A stretch of DNA of 64,000 bases from Haloferax denitrificans ATCC 35960 (GTDB taxonomy: Archaea; Halobacteriota; Halobacteria; Halobacteriales; Haloferacaceae). Numbering within the stretch: the first letter of the stretch is position 1; each line of letters starts with the position of its first letter. Of this stretch, positions 54,220-63,708 are shown piece by piece. The notes beneath the pieces were generated by a model. That model did no database searches. It was given only the letters and a program-made list of their open reading frames with translations, and was not told the origin of the DNA. The DNA is taken from assembly GCF_000337795.1 (NCBI RefSeq), contig NZ_AOLP01000017.1, positions 211,762-275,761 of the forward strand. Reading direction: 5' to 3'. The position numbers and the translations under genes are program-made.

Positions 54220-55428
54220 CTACTCGTCGAACTCGCGCTCGTCGCCGACGAGTTCGCCCAGTCGCTCCGCGCCGGCGCGGGTCCCCTTGGCGATGATGAG
54301 GTCGCCGCCGTGGAGCCGCGTTTCCGACCCCGGCGAGACGACCCACTCGCGGCCGCCGGCCCGGCGGACCGCGATGACGCGCATCCCCGTCTCGGTCTTG
54401 ACGCGCCGGTCGCCGAGGGTCGCCTCCGCGAGGTCGCTCGACGGGGCGACCCGCAGGCGGATGATGACCTCGTCGGACTCCTTGACCGCGGCGGCGACGA
54501 CGGGGTGGGCGTCGATGCCGCGGAGGACGCCCTCGGCGATTTCGAGCGCGGCGTCGGAAATCATCTCGGTCGCGCTCGCCAGTTGGACGAGTCCGCGGAG
54601 CGACACGGGGTCTTCGACCCGGCTCGCCGCGCGGAGCGTCCACGCCTCGAACCGGGACTTGAGCGCGTCAACCTCGGCTTCGAGTTCCTCGACCTCCTCG
54701 GCGACGCCCTCGCTGTCGAACAGCACCGCGCCGTAGGCGAGGTCGACCGCGAGCTCGCTCATGTCCTTCATCAGGACGATGGAGTCGACGGCGCGTTCGA
54801 GGTCCTCGATGGTCGGCTCGGGCACGTCCGGCGGGTCGTACCGGAGCCCGGTGGCGGCCTCGTGGACGGTCTGGAGACCGTCGTCGCGGCCGCGGAGGAG
54901 GAGCACGTCGCCGGCGCGGAGCGTCGTCTCGTGGTCGGGATTCGTCACCCACTCGCCGGCGCGGTGGATGGCGACGACGCGGACGCCCGTCTCGGTCTCC
55001 ATGTTGATGTCGCCGAGGTCGCGGCCCGCGTACGGCGACTCGTCGGTGAGTTCGCACCGAATCGTCGTCTCGACGGCCTCGGGGAGCGCCGCGCGGATGG
55101 CGTCCGGGAGGCCGATGTCCTCGATGACGACCTTGGCGATGTCGCCCGCGGCGTCCGAAATCTTCTCGGCCGCGCCGACGACGCCGAGGACGGGCGCGAG
55201 TTCCTCGGCGTCCTCGGGGCTACGAGCGGCCATCATCAGGCTCATGCGCGCCTGTAGCTGAAGGATGTCCATCCGCTCTTCGAGGTCGAGGACCTCGGCC
55301 GCGAGGTCGTCGTTCGCGTGGAGGACGGCGGAGTACGAGAGGTCGATGAGTAGCTCCGCGGTGTCTTTCATCTCGGCGAGGACGGCCTTGACGCTGACGG
55401 GCTCGTACTCGATGTCCTCCGGATTCAT
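54220..55428 (-). CDS. Tandem PhoU/TrkA-C regulatory protein (potassium channel-related)
   Basis: The 402-residue protein consists of two copies of the same module: a PhoU-like helical part (about 10-105 and 215-305) and a TrkA-C-type domain (about 118-205 and 312-395). The latter have the patterns METETGVRVVAIHRAGEWVTNP and KTETGMRVIAVRRAGGREWVVSP, each followed by LxxGDxLxxxG. It lacks membrane helices. It probably binds a nucleotide or ion and regulates a potassium transporter or phosphate system. Confidence 0.82.
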   Translation of the reverse strand: MNPEDIEYEPVSVKAVLAEMKDTAELLIDLSYSAVLHANDDLAAEVLDLEERMDILQLQARMSLMMAARSPEDAEELAPVLGVVGAAEKISDAAGDIAKVVIEDIGLPDAIRAALPEAVETTIRCELTDESPYAGRDLGDINMETETGVRVVAIHRAGEWVTNPDHETTLRAGDVLLLRGRDDGLQTVHEAATGLRYDPPDVPEPTIEDLERAVDSIVLMKDMSELAVDLAYGAVLFDSEGVAEEVEELEAEVDALKSRFEAWTLRAASRVEDPVSLRGLVQLASATEMISDAALEIAEGVLRGIDAHPVVAAAVKESDEVIIRLRVAPSSDLAEATLGDRRVKTETGMRVIAVRRAGGREWVVSPGSETRLHGGDLIIAKGTRAGAERLGELVGDEREFDE

Positions 55429-55615
55429 GCGCCCGCCTTCACGACGGGACGGCAAAAGGCTTGCCAGGAATAGTGGTGCCACCGTGGTTCGAGAGAACTA
55501 CGCCGCCGACGTATATGACTGCGAGGGTCGCTCTAACGGCGCGCGCGGTGTCGCTGGGGATCCCCATATAAGAGCACCGGGAATAACGACGATTGTCGAA
55601 CGCTGTTTTAGACAC

Positions 55616-55633
55616 CGGTTTCCCGGGAAACCG
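55616..55633 (+). promoter_or_regulatory. Perfect 18-base palindrome upstream of citrate synthase
   Basis: CGGTTTCCCGGGAAACCG reads the same on both strands and lies 94-111 bases before the citrate synthase ATG and about 190 bases from the TrkA-C gene start. It may be an operator for a dimeric regulator or a hairpin in a leader. Confidence 0.5.
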
Positions 55634-55726
55634 CCGGACTGCGTTGCCTTCGTATGTGTATGGCGGTCGATAACATATGAGTGAAAACGATAACGCTTTT
55701 TTGATATGGTAGGCAACGTTCTGGGT

Positions 55727-56866
55727 ATGTCAGGCGAACTGAAGCGGGGGCTGGAAGGTGTGCTGGTCACCGAATCGAAGCTCAGTTTCATCGACGGCGA
55801 CGCGGGACAACTCGTTTACTGCGGGTACGATATCGAAGACCTCGCACGGGACGCAAGCTACGAGGAAGTGCTCTACCTCCTGTGGCACGGGGAGCTTCCG
55901 ACGCGCGAGGAACTCGACGCGTTCTCCGACGAGCTCGCGGCCCACCGCGGCCTCGACGACGGCGTCCTCGACGTGGCGCGCGAACTCGCCGAGCAGGACG
56001 AGTCGCCGATGGCGGCGCTCCGAACGCTCGTCTCCGCGATGTCGGCGTACGACGAAAACGCCGACTTCGAGGACGTGACCGACCGCGAGGTCAACCTCGA
56101 AAAGGCAAAGCGCATCACGGCGAAGATGCCGTCGGTGCTCGCGGCCTACGCCCGCTTCCGTCGCGGTGACGACTACGTCGAACCCGACGAGAGCCTGAAT
56201 CACGCGGCGAACTTCCTCTACATGCTCAACGGCGAGGAGCCGAACGAGGTGCTCGCCGAGACGTTCGACATGGCGCTCGTGCTCCACGCCGACCACGGCC
56301 TGAACGCCTCGACGTTCTCCGCGATGGTCACGTCCTCGACGCTTTCGGACCTCTACAGCGCGGTCACGTCGGCCATCGGCACGCTCTCTGGGTCGCTCCA
56401 CGGCGGCGCGAACGCGAACGTCATGCGGATGCTGAAGGACGTCGACGACAGCGACATGGACCCCACCGAGTGGGTCGAAGACGCCCTCGACCGCGGCGAG
56501 CGCGTCGCCGGGTTCGGCCACCGCGTCTACAACGTCAAGGACCCCCGCGCGAAGATTCTCGGCGCGAAGTCCGAGGCGCTCGGCGAGGCCGCCGGCGACA
56601 TGAAGTGGTACGAGATGTCGGTCGCCATCGAGGAGTACATCGGCGAGGAGAAGGGTCTCGCGCCGAACGTGGACTTCTACTCCGCGTCGACGTACTACCA
56701 GATGGGCATCCCCATCGACCTCTACACCCCCATCTTCGCCGTCTCGCGCGCCGGCGGCTGGATTGCGCACGTCCTCGAACAGTACGAGGACAACCGCCTC
56801 ATCCGCCCCCGCGCCCGCTACACCGGCGAGAAGGGGCTTGAGTTCCCGACGGTCGACGAGCGATAG
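55727..56866 (+). CDS. citZ: Citrate synthase
   Basis: The 379-residue protein, matching the size of Haloferax citrate synthase, condenses oxaloacetate and acetyl-CoA. The active-site histidines are in LHADHGLNASTFSAMV and GFGHRVYNVKDPRA, and the acyl-CoA region is GSLHGGANANVMRML. The ATG at 55727 gives MSGELKRGLEGVLV, the start I recall for this enzyme; upstream in-frame starts are poor. It is monocistronic. Confidence 0.96.
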   Translation: MSGELKRGLEGVLVTESKLSFIDGDAGQLVYCGYDIEDLARDASYEEVLYLLWHGELPTREELDAFSDELAAHRGLDDGVLDVARELAEQDESPMAALRTLVSAMSAYDENADFEDVTDREVNLEKAKRITAKMPSVLAAYARFRRGDDYVEPDESLNHAANFLYMLNGEEPNEVLAETFDMALVLHADHGLNASTFSAMVTSSTLSDLYSAVTSAIGTLSGSLHGGANANVMRMLKDVDDSDMDPTEWVEDALDRGERVAGFGHRVYNVKDPRAKILGAKSEALGEAAGDMKWYEMSVAIEEYIGEEKGLAPNVDFYSASTYYQMGIPIDLYTPIFAVSRAGGWIAHVLEQYEDNRLIRPRARYTGEKGLEFPTVDER

Positions 56867-57013
56867 GCGACGAACCGAACGCGGCTTTTCTCCGTCCGAT
56901 ACCCCCGGAGCGACGCGTCGTCCGCCGGGGGCGCTCCCGCCGTCCGCCTGCCTCCGTCGGCCATTCGCCATCTGCCTCCGCCACTCGCCTGCCGCCGTCC
57001 GAGCGCGCGGCGC

Positions 57014-58405
57014 TCAGTCGTCTTCGCCAGCGTCGTCGATTCCGACGCTCCCGCGTTCGACCATGAGCGAGTCGGCGTGGCCCGCCCAGTCGGCGTAGTA
57101 GAACGCGACGAGCGCGAACAGTCCCATCCACGTGAACGACAGGACGATGCCGATTCGCGCGCCGAGCGGGCCGTAGTCGAACACCTCGACGAGCAGGTAC
57201 GACAGCCCGACGAAGAAGCCGAACACCCCGGTCAGCCGGGCGACGAAGGGAATTCGGGTCGCGCCCGCGCCCTGTAGCGACCCGGAGAGGCCGACGAACA
57301 GCGCCAGCCCCGGCGCGGCGAGGCCGTAGGCGACGGCGAACTTCACGGCCCATTCGATGTCCGCACCGCCGCCGGAGCCGAGGAGGCCGACGACGGGTTC
57401 GGTGAACGCCGCGAGCAGGAGGCCGATACCGCCGACCGAGACGACGGACAGGAGCGCCACCGCCTCGCCCTGATACCGCGCGGCCTCGCTGTCGCCCGCC
57501 CCGAGGGCCTGTCCGACGAGGACGCTGGCGGCGACGTTGTAGCCGCGCGCCAGCGGGCTGGCGACCTGCTGGTAGACCCGGCGGCCGATTTGGAAGCCGG
57601 CGTTGACGGCGTCGCCGAAGCCGAGGAGGAGCGCGTTGAACGGGAACTCCGCGAGTTCGGCCGCGATGCCCTCGCCGACTCGCGGGGTGGCGATGCGAAC
57701 GAGTTGGCCGGCGACCGTCCGGTCTCGGGGGCGGACCAGCGAGGTCGGCGACGCGGGGCGGGCGAGCGCGACGAGGAGCAGGCCCGCCGAGAGGACGTTG
57801 GCGGTGGAGGTCGCGAGCCCCACGCCGAGCACGCCGAGCGCCGGCAGACCGGCGAGGCCGAAGCCGAGGCCGACCGACAGCCCGATGTTGACGACGTTGG
57901 CGAGGACGTTGACCAGCATCGGCGTCCGGGTGTCGCCGACGCCCTGCAACGACCGCGAGCCGACGAGCGAGACCAGCCGCGCGGGCGAGGTAGCGAAGAT
58001 GACCGCGAGATACGTCGTTCCCAGTTCGACGGCTCGGTCGCTCGCGGGGAACGCACCGATGGCCGCGTCGCCCAGCGTGAAGCCGAAAATCAGAAACGGG
58101 ATTCCCGCGAGAAACGCGAGGACGAGCGCCGTCGAGATGGCCTCGCTTCGGTTGGCGTCCGCGCCGCTTCCCGTGTCCTGACTGGAGAGCGCGATTGCGC
58201 CGCCGCCGAGTCCGAGGCCGATGCGGAGCGGAAACCGGGCGTAGAGGTCGGCGAGGCCGATAGCGACGACGGCGGCCGGGGAGAGCGCCGCGGTGACGGC
58301 CACGTCGACGGTCCGCATCGCCGTCTGAGCGGTCTGCTCGGCCATCACCGGCCACGCGAGCGAGAAGATGCGCTTCCAGACCCGCCGGAGGCGACCGAGG
58401 TTCAT
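57014..58405 (-). CDS. MATE-family multidrug exporter
   Basis: The 463-residue protein has about twelve membrane helices in two six-helix halves, as in the MATE family of cation/drug antiporters. An N-terminal RVWKRIFSLAWPVMAEQTAQTAMRTVDV segment, a conserved VQ-type turn in the first half and a repeated-domain pattern are present. The acidic region near the C-terminus (VERGSVGIDDAGED) is soluble. Substrate unknown; it may export toxic cations with Na+ or H+. Confidence 0.87.
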   Translation of the reverse strand: MNLGRLRRVWKRIFSLAWPVMAEQTAQTAMRTVDVAVTAALSPAAVVAIGLADLYARFPLRIGLGLGGGAIALSSQDTGSGADANRSEAISTALVLAFLAGIPFLIFGFTLGDAAIGAFPASDRAVELGTTYLAVIFATSPARLVSLVGSRSLQGVGDTRTPMLVNVLANVVNIGLSVGLGFGLAGLPALGVLGVGLATSTANVLSAGLLLVALARPASPTSLVRPRDRTVAGQLVRIATPRVGEGIAAELAEFPFNALLLGFGDAVNAGFQIGRRVYQQVASPLARGYNVAASVLVGQALGAGDSEAARYQGEAVALLSVVSVGGIGLLLAAFTEPVVGLLGSGGGADIEWAVKFAVAYGLAAPGLALFVGLSGSLQGAGATRIPFVARLTGVFGFFVGLSYLLVEVFDYGPLGARIGIVLSFTWMGLFALVAFYYADWAGHADSLMVERGSVGIDDAGEDD

Positions 58406-58755
58406 GTCGAGGCCACGGACCTCGCGCAGTTGACGCTACCGGAAGCGGCGGTCCCGTCGGTCGATGCGACGTGCGAATGACGAGCGTCATACGCGGACGT
58501 CGGGTCGCCGCAGTCGTGCGGTTTCACTTTCACTCCGGGTGGGGGACGTTTATATGTACGGGGACCAGAAAGACAGTTGCACGTCACACGCGTGCATTCC
58601 CCCTTTCCCCTTTCACCGACCGGCCAGCGACGGCGACGGCGCGCGTTGCCGGGGCCGAGCCCGAGTTCTCAACCGACGACCGTGAGGGTTGACATCACGC
58701 CCCTGATGCGGACTAGTCCCGAACGATTAAACACAGACACGGGCGATTTCCGACC
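58406..58755. other. Divergent promoter region between MATE and ilvA
   Basis: About 350 bases hold no supportable gene. It contains TTTCACTTTCACT (58522-58534), followed by a GC box and TTTATATG, which looks like a TATA box. It may serve transcripts in both directions. Short frames here are shadow coding. Confidence 0.45.
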
Positions 58756-59967
58756 ATGCTCACGCTTGCCGACGTACGCGCCGCCCGCGAGCGCGTCGAA
58801 GCGGTCGCCCGGCGGACACCGCTGGAGTACTCCCACACGTTCTCGGAGATGACGGGAGCCGAGGTGTACCTGAAGCTCGAAAACACCCAGCGCACGGGGT
58901 CGTTCAAGATTCGCGGCGCGACCAACCGCATCGTGACGCTCTCCGACGAGGAGCAGGACGCGGGCGTCGTGACCGCGAGCGCCGGCAACCACGCGCAGGG
59001 CGTCGCGCTCGCGGCGTCGCGGGCGGGCGTGAACTCGAAAATCGTCATGCCGGAGTACGCGCCGATTTCGAAGGTGAAAGCGACCGAGCGCTACGGCGGC
59101 GACGTGGTGCTCTACGGCAACGACTACGACGAGGCGCAGGCCAAGGCCCACGAAATCGAAGCGGAGGAGGGGCGGACCTACGTCCACGCGTTCGACGACG
59201 AGTACGTCATGGCCGGACAGGGAACCATCGGCCTCGAAATCGCCGAGGACTGCCCCGACCTCGACACCGTGGTCGTCCCCATCGGCGGCGGCGGCCTCAT
59301 CTCCGGCATCTCGACGGCCATCAAAGAGCAGTTCCCCGACGCCCGCGTCATCGGCGTGCAGGCCGAACAGGCCTCCAGCGCCGCCGACTCGCTGAACAAG
59401 GGGTCGATTCAGACCATCGACGAGGTGGACACCATCGCCGACGGCATCGCCGTCCGCAGAATCGGCGACAAGCCGTTCGAAGTCATCCGCGAGCGCGTGG
59501 ACGAAGTGGTCACCGTCTCCGACGAGGAAATCGCCGTGGCGCTCACCTACCTGCTCGAACGCGCGAAGACGCTCGTCGAGGGAGCGGGAGCCGTCGCGCT
59601 CGCGGCGCTCCTCTTCCAGAAGTTCGACTACGAGGAGGGCGAGGTCGTCGTCCCCGCGCTGTGCGGCGGCAACATCGACATGAACACGCTGACGACCGTG
59701 GTGATGCGCGGCCTCGTCGAGACGGGTCGGTACCTCAAGATTCGGACCGAACTGAAAGACCGCCCCGGCTCGCTCGAACAGCTCATCGGGATTATCGCCG
59801 CGGAGAAGGCGAACATCTACGCCGTCAGGCACGACCGCACCTCCCGGAAAATCGCGCTGAACGCGACCGAGGTCGAAATCGACCTCGAAATGCGCGGGCC
59901 GGACCACGTCGAGTCGCTCCTCGGCGAACTCCGCGAGGCGGGCTACGACGTGGAAGTCCTCGACTGA
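58756..59967 (+). CDS. ilvA: Threonine ammonia-lyase (IlvA)
   Basis: The 403-residue enzyme deaminates threonine to 2-oxobutanoate, the first step of isoleucine synthesis. The PLP lysine is in TGSFKIRGATNR near residue 52, and the glycine-rich cofactor loop is GGGGLISG near residue 177. The C-terminal 70 residues form an ACT-like domain (LKIRTELKDRPGSLEQLIG), usually the site of isoleucine feedback inhibition. thrC lies 6 kb upstream in this window. Confidence 0.93.
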   Translation: MLTLADVRAARERVEAVARRTPLEYSHTFSEMTGAEVYLKLENTQRTGSFKIRGATNRIVTLSDEEQDAGVVTASAGNHAQGVALAASRAGVNSKIVMPEYAPISKVKATERYGGDVVLYGNDYDEAQAKAHEIEAEEGRTYVHAFDDEYVMAGQGTIGLEIAEDCPDLDTVVVPIGGGGLISGISTAIKEQFPDARVIGVQAEQASSAADSLNKGSIQTIDEVDTIADGIAVRRIGDKPFEVIRERVDEVVTVSDEEIAVALTYLLERAKTLVEGAGAVALAALLFQKFDYEEGEVVVPALCGGNIDMNTLTTVVMRGLVETGRYLKIRTELKDRPGSLEQLIGIIAAEKANIYAVRHDRTSRKIALNATEVEIDLEMRGPDHVESLLGELREAGYDVEVLD

Positions 59968-60015
59968 CCGCGTCGCCGGCGCGGTCGGTCGGAACCCTCG
60001 TTCGAAGCCGACCGC

Positions 60016-60222
60016 TCAGACGAGTCGCGTGAGGCCCATGAACACGAGGAGCGCGCCGATACCCCGGTAGACCCAGACGGGGGCGTCGGACTCTCCGGAC
60101 TCCTCCGAGGACGAGCGCCGGAGGAACTCGAACCCGAACGCGTGGATTCGCGCCGGGAAGGCGAGGTACGCGAGGCCGAGCGCCACGACCCCGACGGAGC
60201 CGGCCTGCCACAGGAGGTTCAT
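60016..60222 (-). CDS. Small hypothetical membrane protein
   Basis: The 68-residue product has two membrane helices (about 4-22 and 48-65) separated by a hydrophilic loop with RRSSSEESGESD. No family is recognised. It is convergent with ilvA. A perfect palindrome GGGCATATGCCC lies 21 bases upstream of its start. Confidence 0.5.
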   Translation of the reverse strand: MNLLWQAGSVGVVALGLAYLAFPARIHAFGFEFLRRSSSEESGESDAPVWVYRGIGALLVFMGLTRLV

Positions 60223-60574
60223 GTGCCAAATCCGAACTGTTTGGGCATATGCCCGTCGGTCGGGGTGGTCGGGGTGGTTGTGGCAGTTGGGGGAGTCGAG
60301 GCGGTCGGTCGACGCGTCGGCGACCGGAGTCCGCCAGAGACGGGGCGCGTTTCGGGCGTGTGAGCGCGCGCCCGGCCCCCGGCGAACGCCCCCATTTTAC
60401 CCGGTCGATTATGTCGAATTCGGGCCGTAGACACCGTCTACGATGATTTTCAGTTCGTGGGAAGCATGCGGGGATTGACCCTCCCCCAATACGAAGGCCT
60501 TTAAGAGGAGAGTCTCCGGTCCACCGTCCCCGCCCCCCGGTTCGCCCCGTCGTCAGCGACCCCGCACCCCAACC
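60223..60574. other. Intergenic region before cydA
   Basis: About 350 bases contain two palindromes: GGGCATATGCCC (60243-60254) and GGAGAGTCTCC (60507-60517). A CTTTAAG TATA-like element near 60499-60505 precedes cydA. No gene is supported. The palindromes may be operators; the second lies near the expected cydA transcription start. Confidence 0.45.
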
Positions 60575-61999
60575 ATGCTCGACCCAGTCATCGCCAGCCG
60601 GTTGCAGTTCGCGCTCACGACTATCGTCCACATCATCTTCCCCGTGATGAGCATGGGCCTCGCGCCCTTCCTCATCTACTTCACGTGGAAGGACATCCGC
60701 ACCGACGACCCGGTGTACGAACAGCTCAGACGGTTCTGGACGAAGATTTTCGCCGTCTCGTTCGTCGTCGGCACGGTGACCGGCATCGTCCTCGAATTCG
60801 AGTTCGGGACGAACTTCGCGGCGTTCTCGACGGCGGCCGGCGAGCTGTTCGGCGGCCCGCTGGCGACCGAGGGGATGATGGCGTTCATGCTCGAAGCGAC
60901 GTTCCTCGGGGTGTTCGTCTTCGGCCGCGAGAAGGTCTCCGACGCGCTCTACATGGTGTCTGCCGTCGCGGTCGGTCTCGGCACGTGGCTCTCGGCGGTG
61001 TGGATTCTCGTCGCCAACTCGTGGATGCAGACGCCGCGGGGGTACGAACTCGCGCGCGAGAGCGGCCAGCTCGTCGTCTCGCTCGTCGACCCCATCGCGG
61101 CGTACGCCAACCCGCGGTTCCCGTGGATGTTCGTCCACATGCAGAACGCCGCGGTGCTGTCGGTCGCGCTGTTCATGGCCGGCGTCGCGGCGTACCACGT
61201 CTGGCAACGCGGCATCAGCGCCGACGACGACCGCGAGGGCGCACGCTTCTGGCGGAAGACGCTCAAAATCGCGCTCGTCGTCCTGCTCGTGACCGCGCCG
61301 TTTCAGGCGATTCACGGCGACGCCTACGGCCGCCACGTCTACGAGACCCAGCCGCAGAAGTTCGCCGCCATGGAGGCCGTCTGGGAGACCGACAGCTACG
61401 TCCCCGAGTACATCTTCGCCATCCCGACGAGCCTCGACGGCATCACCGACCCGCGCGCGAAAGAGCTGTTCGGCATCGGCATCCCCGGCGGGGCGTCGTG
61501 GTTAGCAAGCGGGGGTGACCCCCAAGCCGAAATCACCGGCCTGAACGAGTTCGACACGGAAGCGCCGCCGGTCGCCATCGTGTTCTGGTCGTTCCGGCTC
61601 ATGGTCGCCGCGGGGTTCTGGTTCATCCTGTTGGCGTTCTGGGCGGCCTACCGGTGGTGGACCGACGAGCTGTACGACGACGACCTGTTGCACAAGGCGT
61701 TCGTCGGGTCGTCGCTCCTCGGCATCTTCGCCGTCGAGGTCGGCTGGATAGTCACCGAGGTGGGCCGACAGCCGTGGGTCATTCAGGGCGTCCTCAGGAC
61801 GAGTGAGGGGGTCTCGCCGGGACTTACCGGCTTCGAGGCGACGCTCACGCTCGCCGGCTTCGCCGTCGTGTACACCGGCCTGCTCGCGCTCTACACCTAC
61901 GTGATTCGCCGCATCATCCGCGAGGGACCGCCGAGCGTCGACGAGACGGCGGCGGGTTCGGAGGCCGCCTCGCCCGCGGGGGTGACCGGCGATGACTGA
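60575..61999 (+). CDS. cydA: Cytochrome bd-type quinol oxidase subunit I
   Basis: The 474-residue membrane protein carries the haem b558/b595/d ligands and the quinol site of the bd family. Recognisable parts are RLQFALTTIVHIIFPV at the N-terminus with an early haem-binding histidine, the conserved GRQPW (in TEVGRQPWVIQG) near residue 397, and nine hydrophobic segments. It reduces oxygen to water with high affinity and low proton pumping. It overlaps cydB by eight bases, so the two are translated as one unit. Confidence 0.94.
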   Translation: MLDPVIASRLQFALTTIVHIIFPVMSMGLAPFLIYFTWKDIRTDDPVYEQLRRFWTKIFAVSFVVGTVTGIVLEFEFGTNFAAFSTAAGELFGGPLATEGMMAFMLEATFLGVFVFGREKVSDALYMVSAVAVGLGTWLSAVWILVANSWMQTPRGYELARESGQLVVSLVDPIAAYANPRFPWMFVHMQNAAVLSVALFMAGVAAYHVWQRGISADDDREGARFWRKTLKIALVVLLVTAPFQAIHGDAYGRHVYETQPQKFAAMEAVWETDSYVPEYIFAIPTSLDGITDPRAKELFGIGIPGGASWLASGGDPQAEITGLNEFDTEAPPVAIVFWSFRLMVAAGFWFILLAFWAAYRWWTDELYDDDLLHKAFVGSSLLGIFAVEVGWIVTEVGRQPWVIQGVLRTSEGVSPGLTGFEATLTLAGFAVVYTGLLALYTYVIRRIIREGPPSVDETAAGSEAASPAGVTGDD

Positions 62000-62990
62000 C
62001 TACGGCGCGTTCGCCACCGACCCGCTTTTCGGCCTGCCGTTGCAGGAGCTGTGGTTCGGGCTCGTCTTCTTCATCCTCGGGATGTTCCTGTTCCTCGACG
62101 GCTTCGACTTCGGCGTCGGAGCCATCTTCGCGACCCGCGACGACGACGAGGAACGCGAGACGCTTCTGGCCGCAATCGGCCCCTTCTGGGACGGCAACGA
62201 GGTGTGGCTCGTCGTCTTCGGCGGCGCGCTGTTCGCCGCGTTTCCGGCGGTGTACGCGAACCTCTTCAGCCGCCACTACCTGCTCATGTTCGCCATCCTC
62301 GGGGCGCTCATCCTCCGCGGGCTCGCCCCCGAGATGTACGAACAGCGCCACGACGAGGCGTGGCAGACGTGGTGGGGGCGGGCGTTCGTCGTCGGGAGCG
62401 TGAGCGCGCCCTTCTTCCTCGGCGTGTTCGCCGCCCACTGGCTCCTCGGCGTCGAGTCGCTCCTGTCGCTCCCCGGCGTCGTCGTCGGCCTCGCCGTCGT
62501 CGCGCTCACCGTCGTCGCCGGCGTCGGCTTCCTCGCGATGAAGACCCGCGGGAGCCTCCAGCGCGACGTGGCCGACTACGGCCCCCGGGCGATGGCGGCC
62601 TACCTCGCGCTCGTCGTCGTCACGCTCGGCTACCTCGTCGCCGTCCGCCCCGACCTCGGCGTCCTCGCGCCGGTGCCGCTGGCGCTCGTCGCCGTCAGCC
62701 TCGCCGCCGCCGCGGGCTACCTGCTCGCGCTCCGCGAGGGGCGATACACGCTCGCGTTCGGGACCGTCCCGGTCCTCGTGTTCGCGTTCGTCGCGCTCGT
62801 GGCGACGCTCATGTTCCCCTTGGCCGACCCCGCGACCGGGCTGACCGTCGCGGACGCCATCGTCTCGGTGCTCCCGCTGAACATCATGAGCGTCGCGTCG
62901 GCGCTTCTGTTGCCGCTCGTGTTCACCTACTTCGGCATCCTCTACTCGACGTTCAGCGGCCCCATCGAGACCGGCGAATCGTACTCCTGA
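61992..62990 (+). CDS. cydB: Cytochrome bd-type quinol oxidase subunit II
   Basis: The 332-residue protein has about eight membrane helices with the CydB N-terminal signature LWFGLVFFILGMFLFLDGFDFGVG and the conserved PFWDGNEVW. It forms the heterodimer with CydA. Its start overlaps the end of cydA (ATGACTGA). A short membrane gene follows 39 bases later. Confidence 0.94.
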   Translation: MTDYGAFATDPLFGLPLQELWFGLVFFILGMFLFLDGFDFGVGAIFATRDDDEERETLLAAIGPFWDGNEVWLVVFGGALFAAFPAVYANLFSRHYLLMFAILGALILRGLAPEMYEQRHDEAWQTWWGRAFVVGSVSAPFFLGVFAAHWLLGVESLLSLPGVVVGLAVVALTVVAGVGFLAMKTRGSLQRDVADYGPRAMAAYLALVVVTLGYLVAVRPDLGVLAPVPLALVAVSLAAAAGYLLALREGRYTLAFGTVPVLVFAFVALVATLMFPLADPATGLTVADAIVSVLPLNIMSVASALLLPLVFTYFGILYSTFSGPIETGESYS

Positions 62991-63029
62991 CCGACCAACA
63001 TCGACCCTTCCCCCACAACCAATCCAACC

Positions 63030-63236
63030 ATGGCTACGCTCCCCAACACCGAACCCACCGCCGAATCGCTCACCAAACCGCTGACCCTCCTCGGCCTCGG
63101 ACTGGTCGTCGTCAGCGTCGCCGTCGCGGGGTTCGCCCTCCGGGACGGCGACGTGGTCACCGCGCTCGGGATGGGGCTGTTGTTCGCCTCGGGCGTCCTC
63201 ACGACCGGTATCAGCCTCTCCGGGAAATCGGTGTAG
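63030..63236 (+). CDS. Small two-helix membrane protein behind cydB
   Basis: The 68-residue product has two hydrophobic helices (about 18-37 and 44-62) and an N-terminus rich in serine and threonine. It lies 39 bases after cydB and could be a small accessory subunit of the oxidase, comparable in position to bacterial CydX. Sequence similarity to CydX is not evident, so this is only a positional suggestion. Confidence 0.55.
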   Translation: MATLPNTEPTAESLTKPLTLLGLGLVVVSVAVAGFALRDGDVVTALGMGLLFASGVLTTGISLSGKSV

Positions 63237-63320
63237 CCCGGCGGACTTCGACAAGCCGTCCCCGCCGCGGACCCGGTCGTTCCACCCTATTTTATGGCGT
63301 CGTGGCGAAACCCACCGCGT

Positions 63321-63707
63321 ATGAAGCGCGTCATCGAGACCGACGAAGCGCCGGCCGCGGTCGGTGCGTACAGTCAGGCGACGACCAACGGCTCGCTCCT
63401 CTACACGGCGGGGCAGATTCCGCTGACGCCGGACGGCGACCTCCTCGACGACGAGGACATCGCGACGCAGACGACCCAGTCGCTCGACAACGTGATGGCC
63501 ATCCTCGCGGAGGCCGGCGCGGACGCGACCGACGTGCTGAAGACGACGGTGTTCCTCGCCGACATCGACGACTTCGACGAGATGAACGAGACGTACGCGA
63601 CCTACTTCGACGAGGAGCCGCCGGCCCGCTCGGCGGTCGAGGTCGGCAACCTGCCGAAGGGCGTCGGCGTCGAAATCGAGGCCGTCGCCGTCGTCGACGA
63701 GGAGTAA
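63321..63707 (+). CDS. RidA-family reactive imine deaminase
   Basis: The 128-residue protein belongs to the RidA/YjgF group, which hydrolyses reactive enamines or imines formed by PLP enzymes such as IlvA. Its key segments are GAYSQATTNGSLLYTAGQIPL near residue 14, a TTVFLADIDDFDEMNE strand and ARSAVEVGNLPKGVGVEIEAVAV with the usual arginine near residue 105. The ATG at 63321 gives the family start MKRVIETDEAP. It fits functionally with ilvA 4 kb upstream. Confidence 0.9.
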   Translation: MKRVIETDEAPAAVGAYSQATTNGSLLYTAGQIPLTPDGDLLDDEDIATQTTQSLDNVMAILAEAGADATDVLKTTVFLADIDDFDEMNETYATYFDEEPPARSAVEVGNLPKGVGVEIEAVAVVDEE

Positions 63708-63708
63708 C

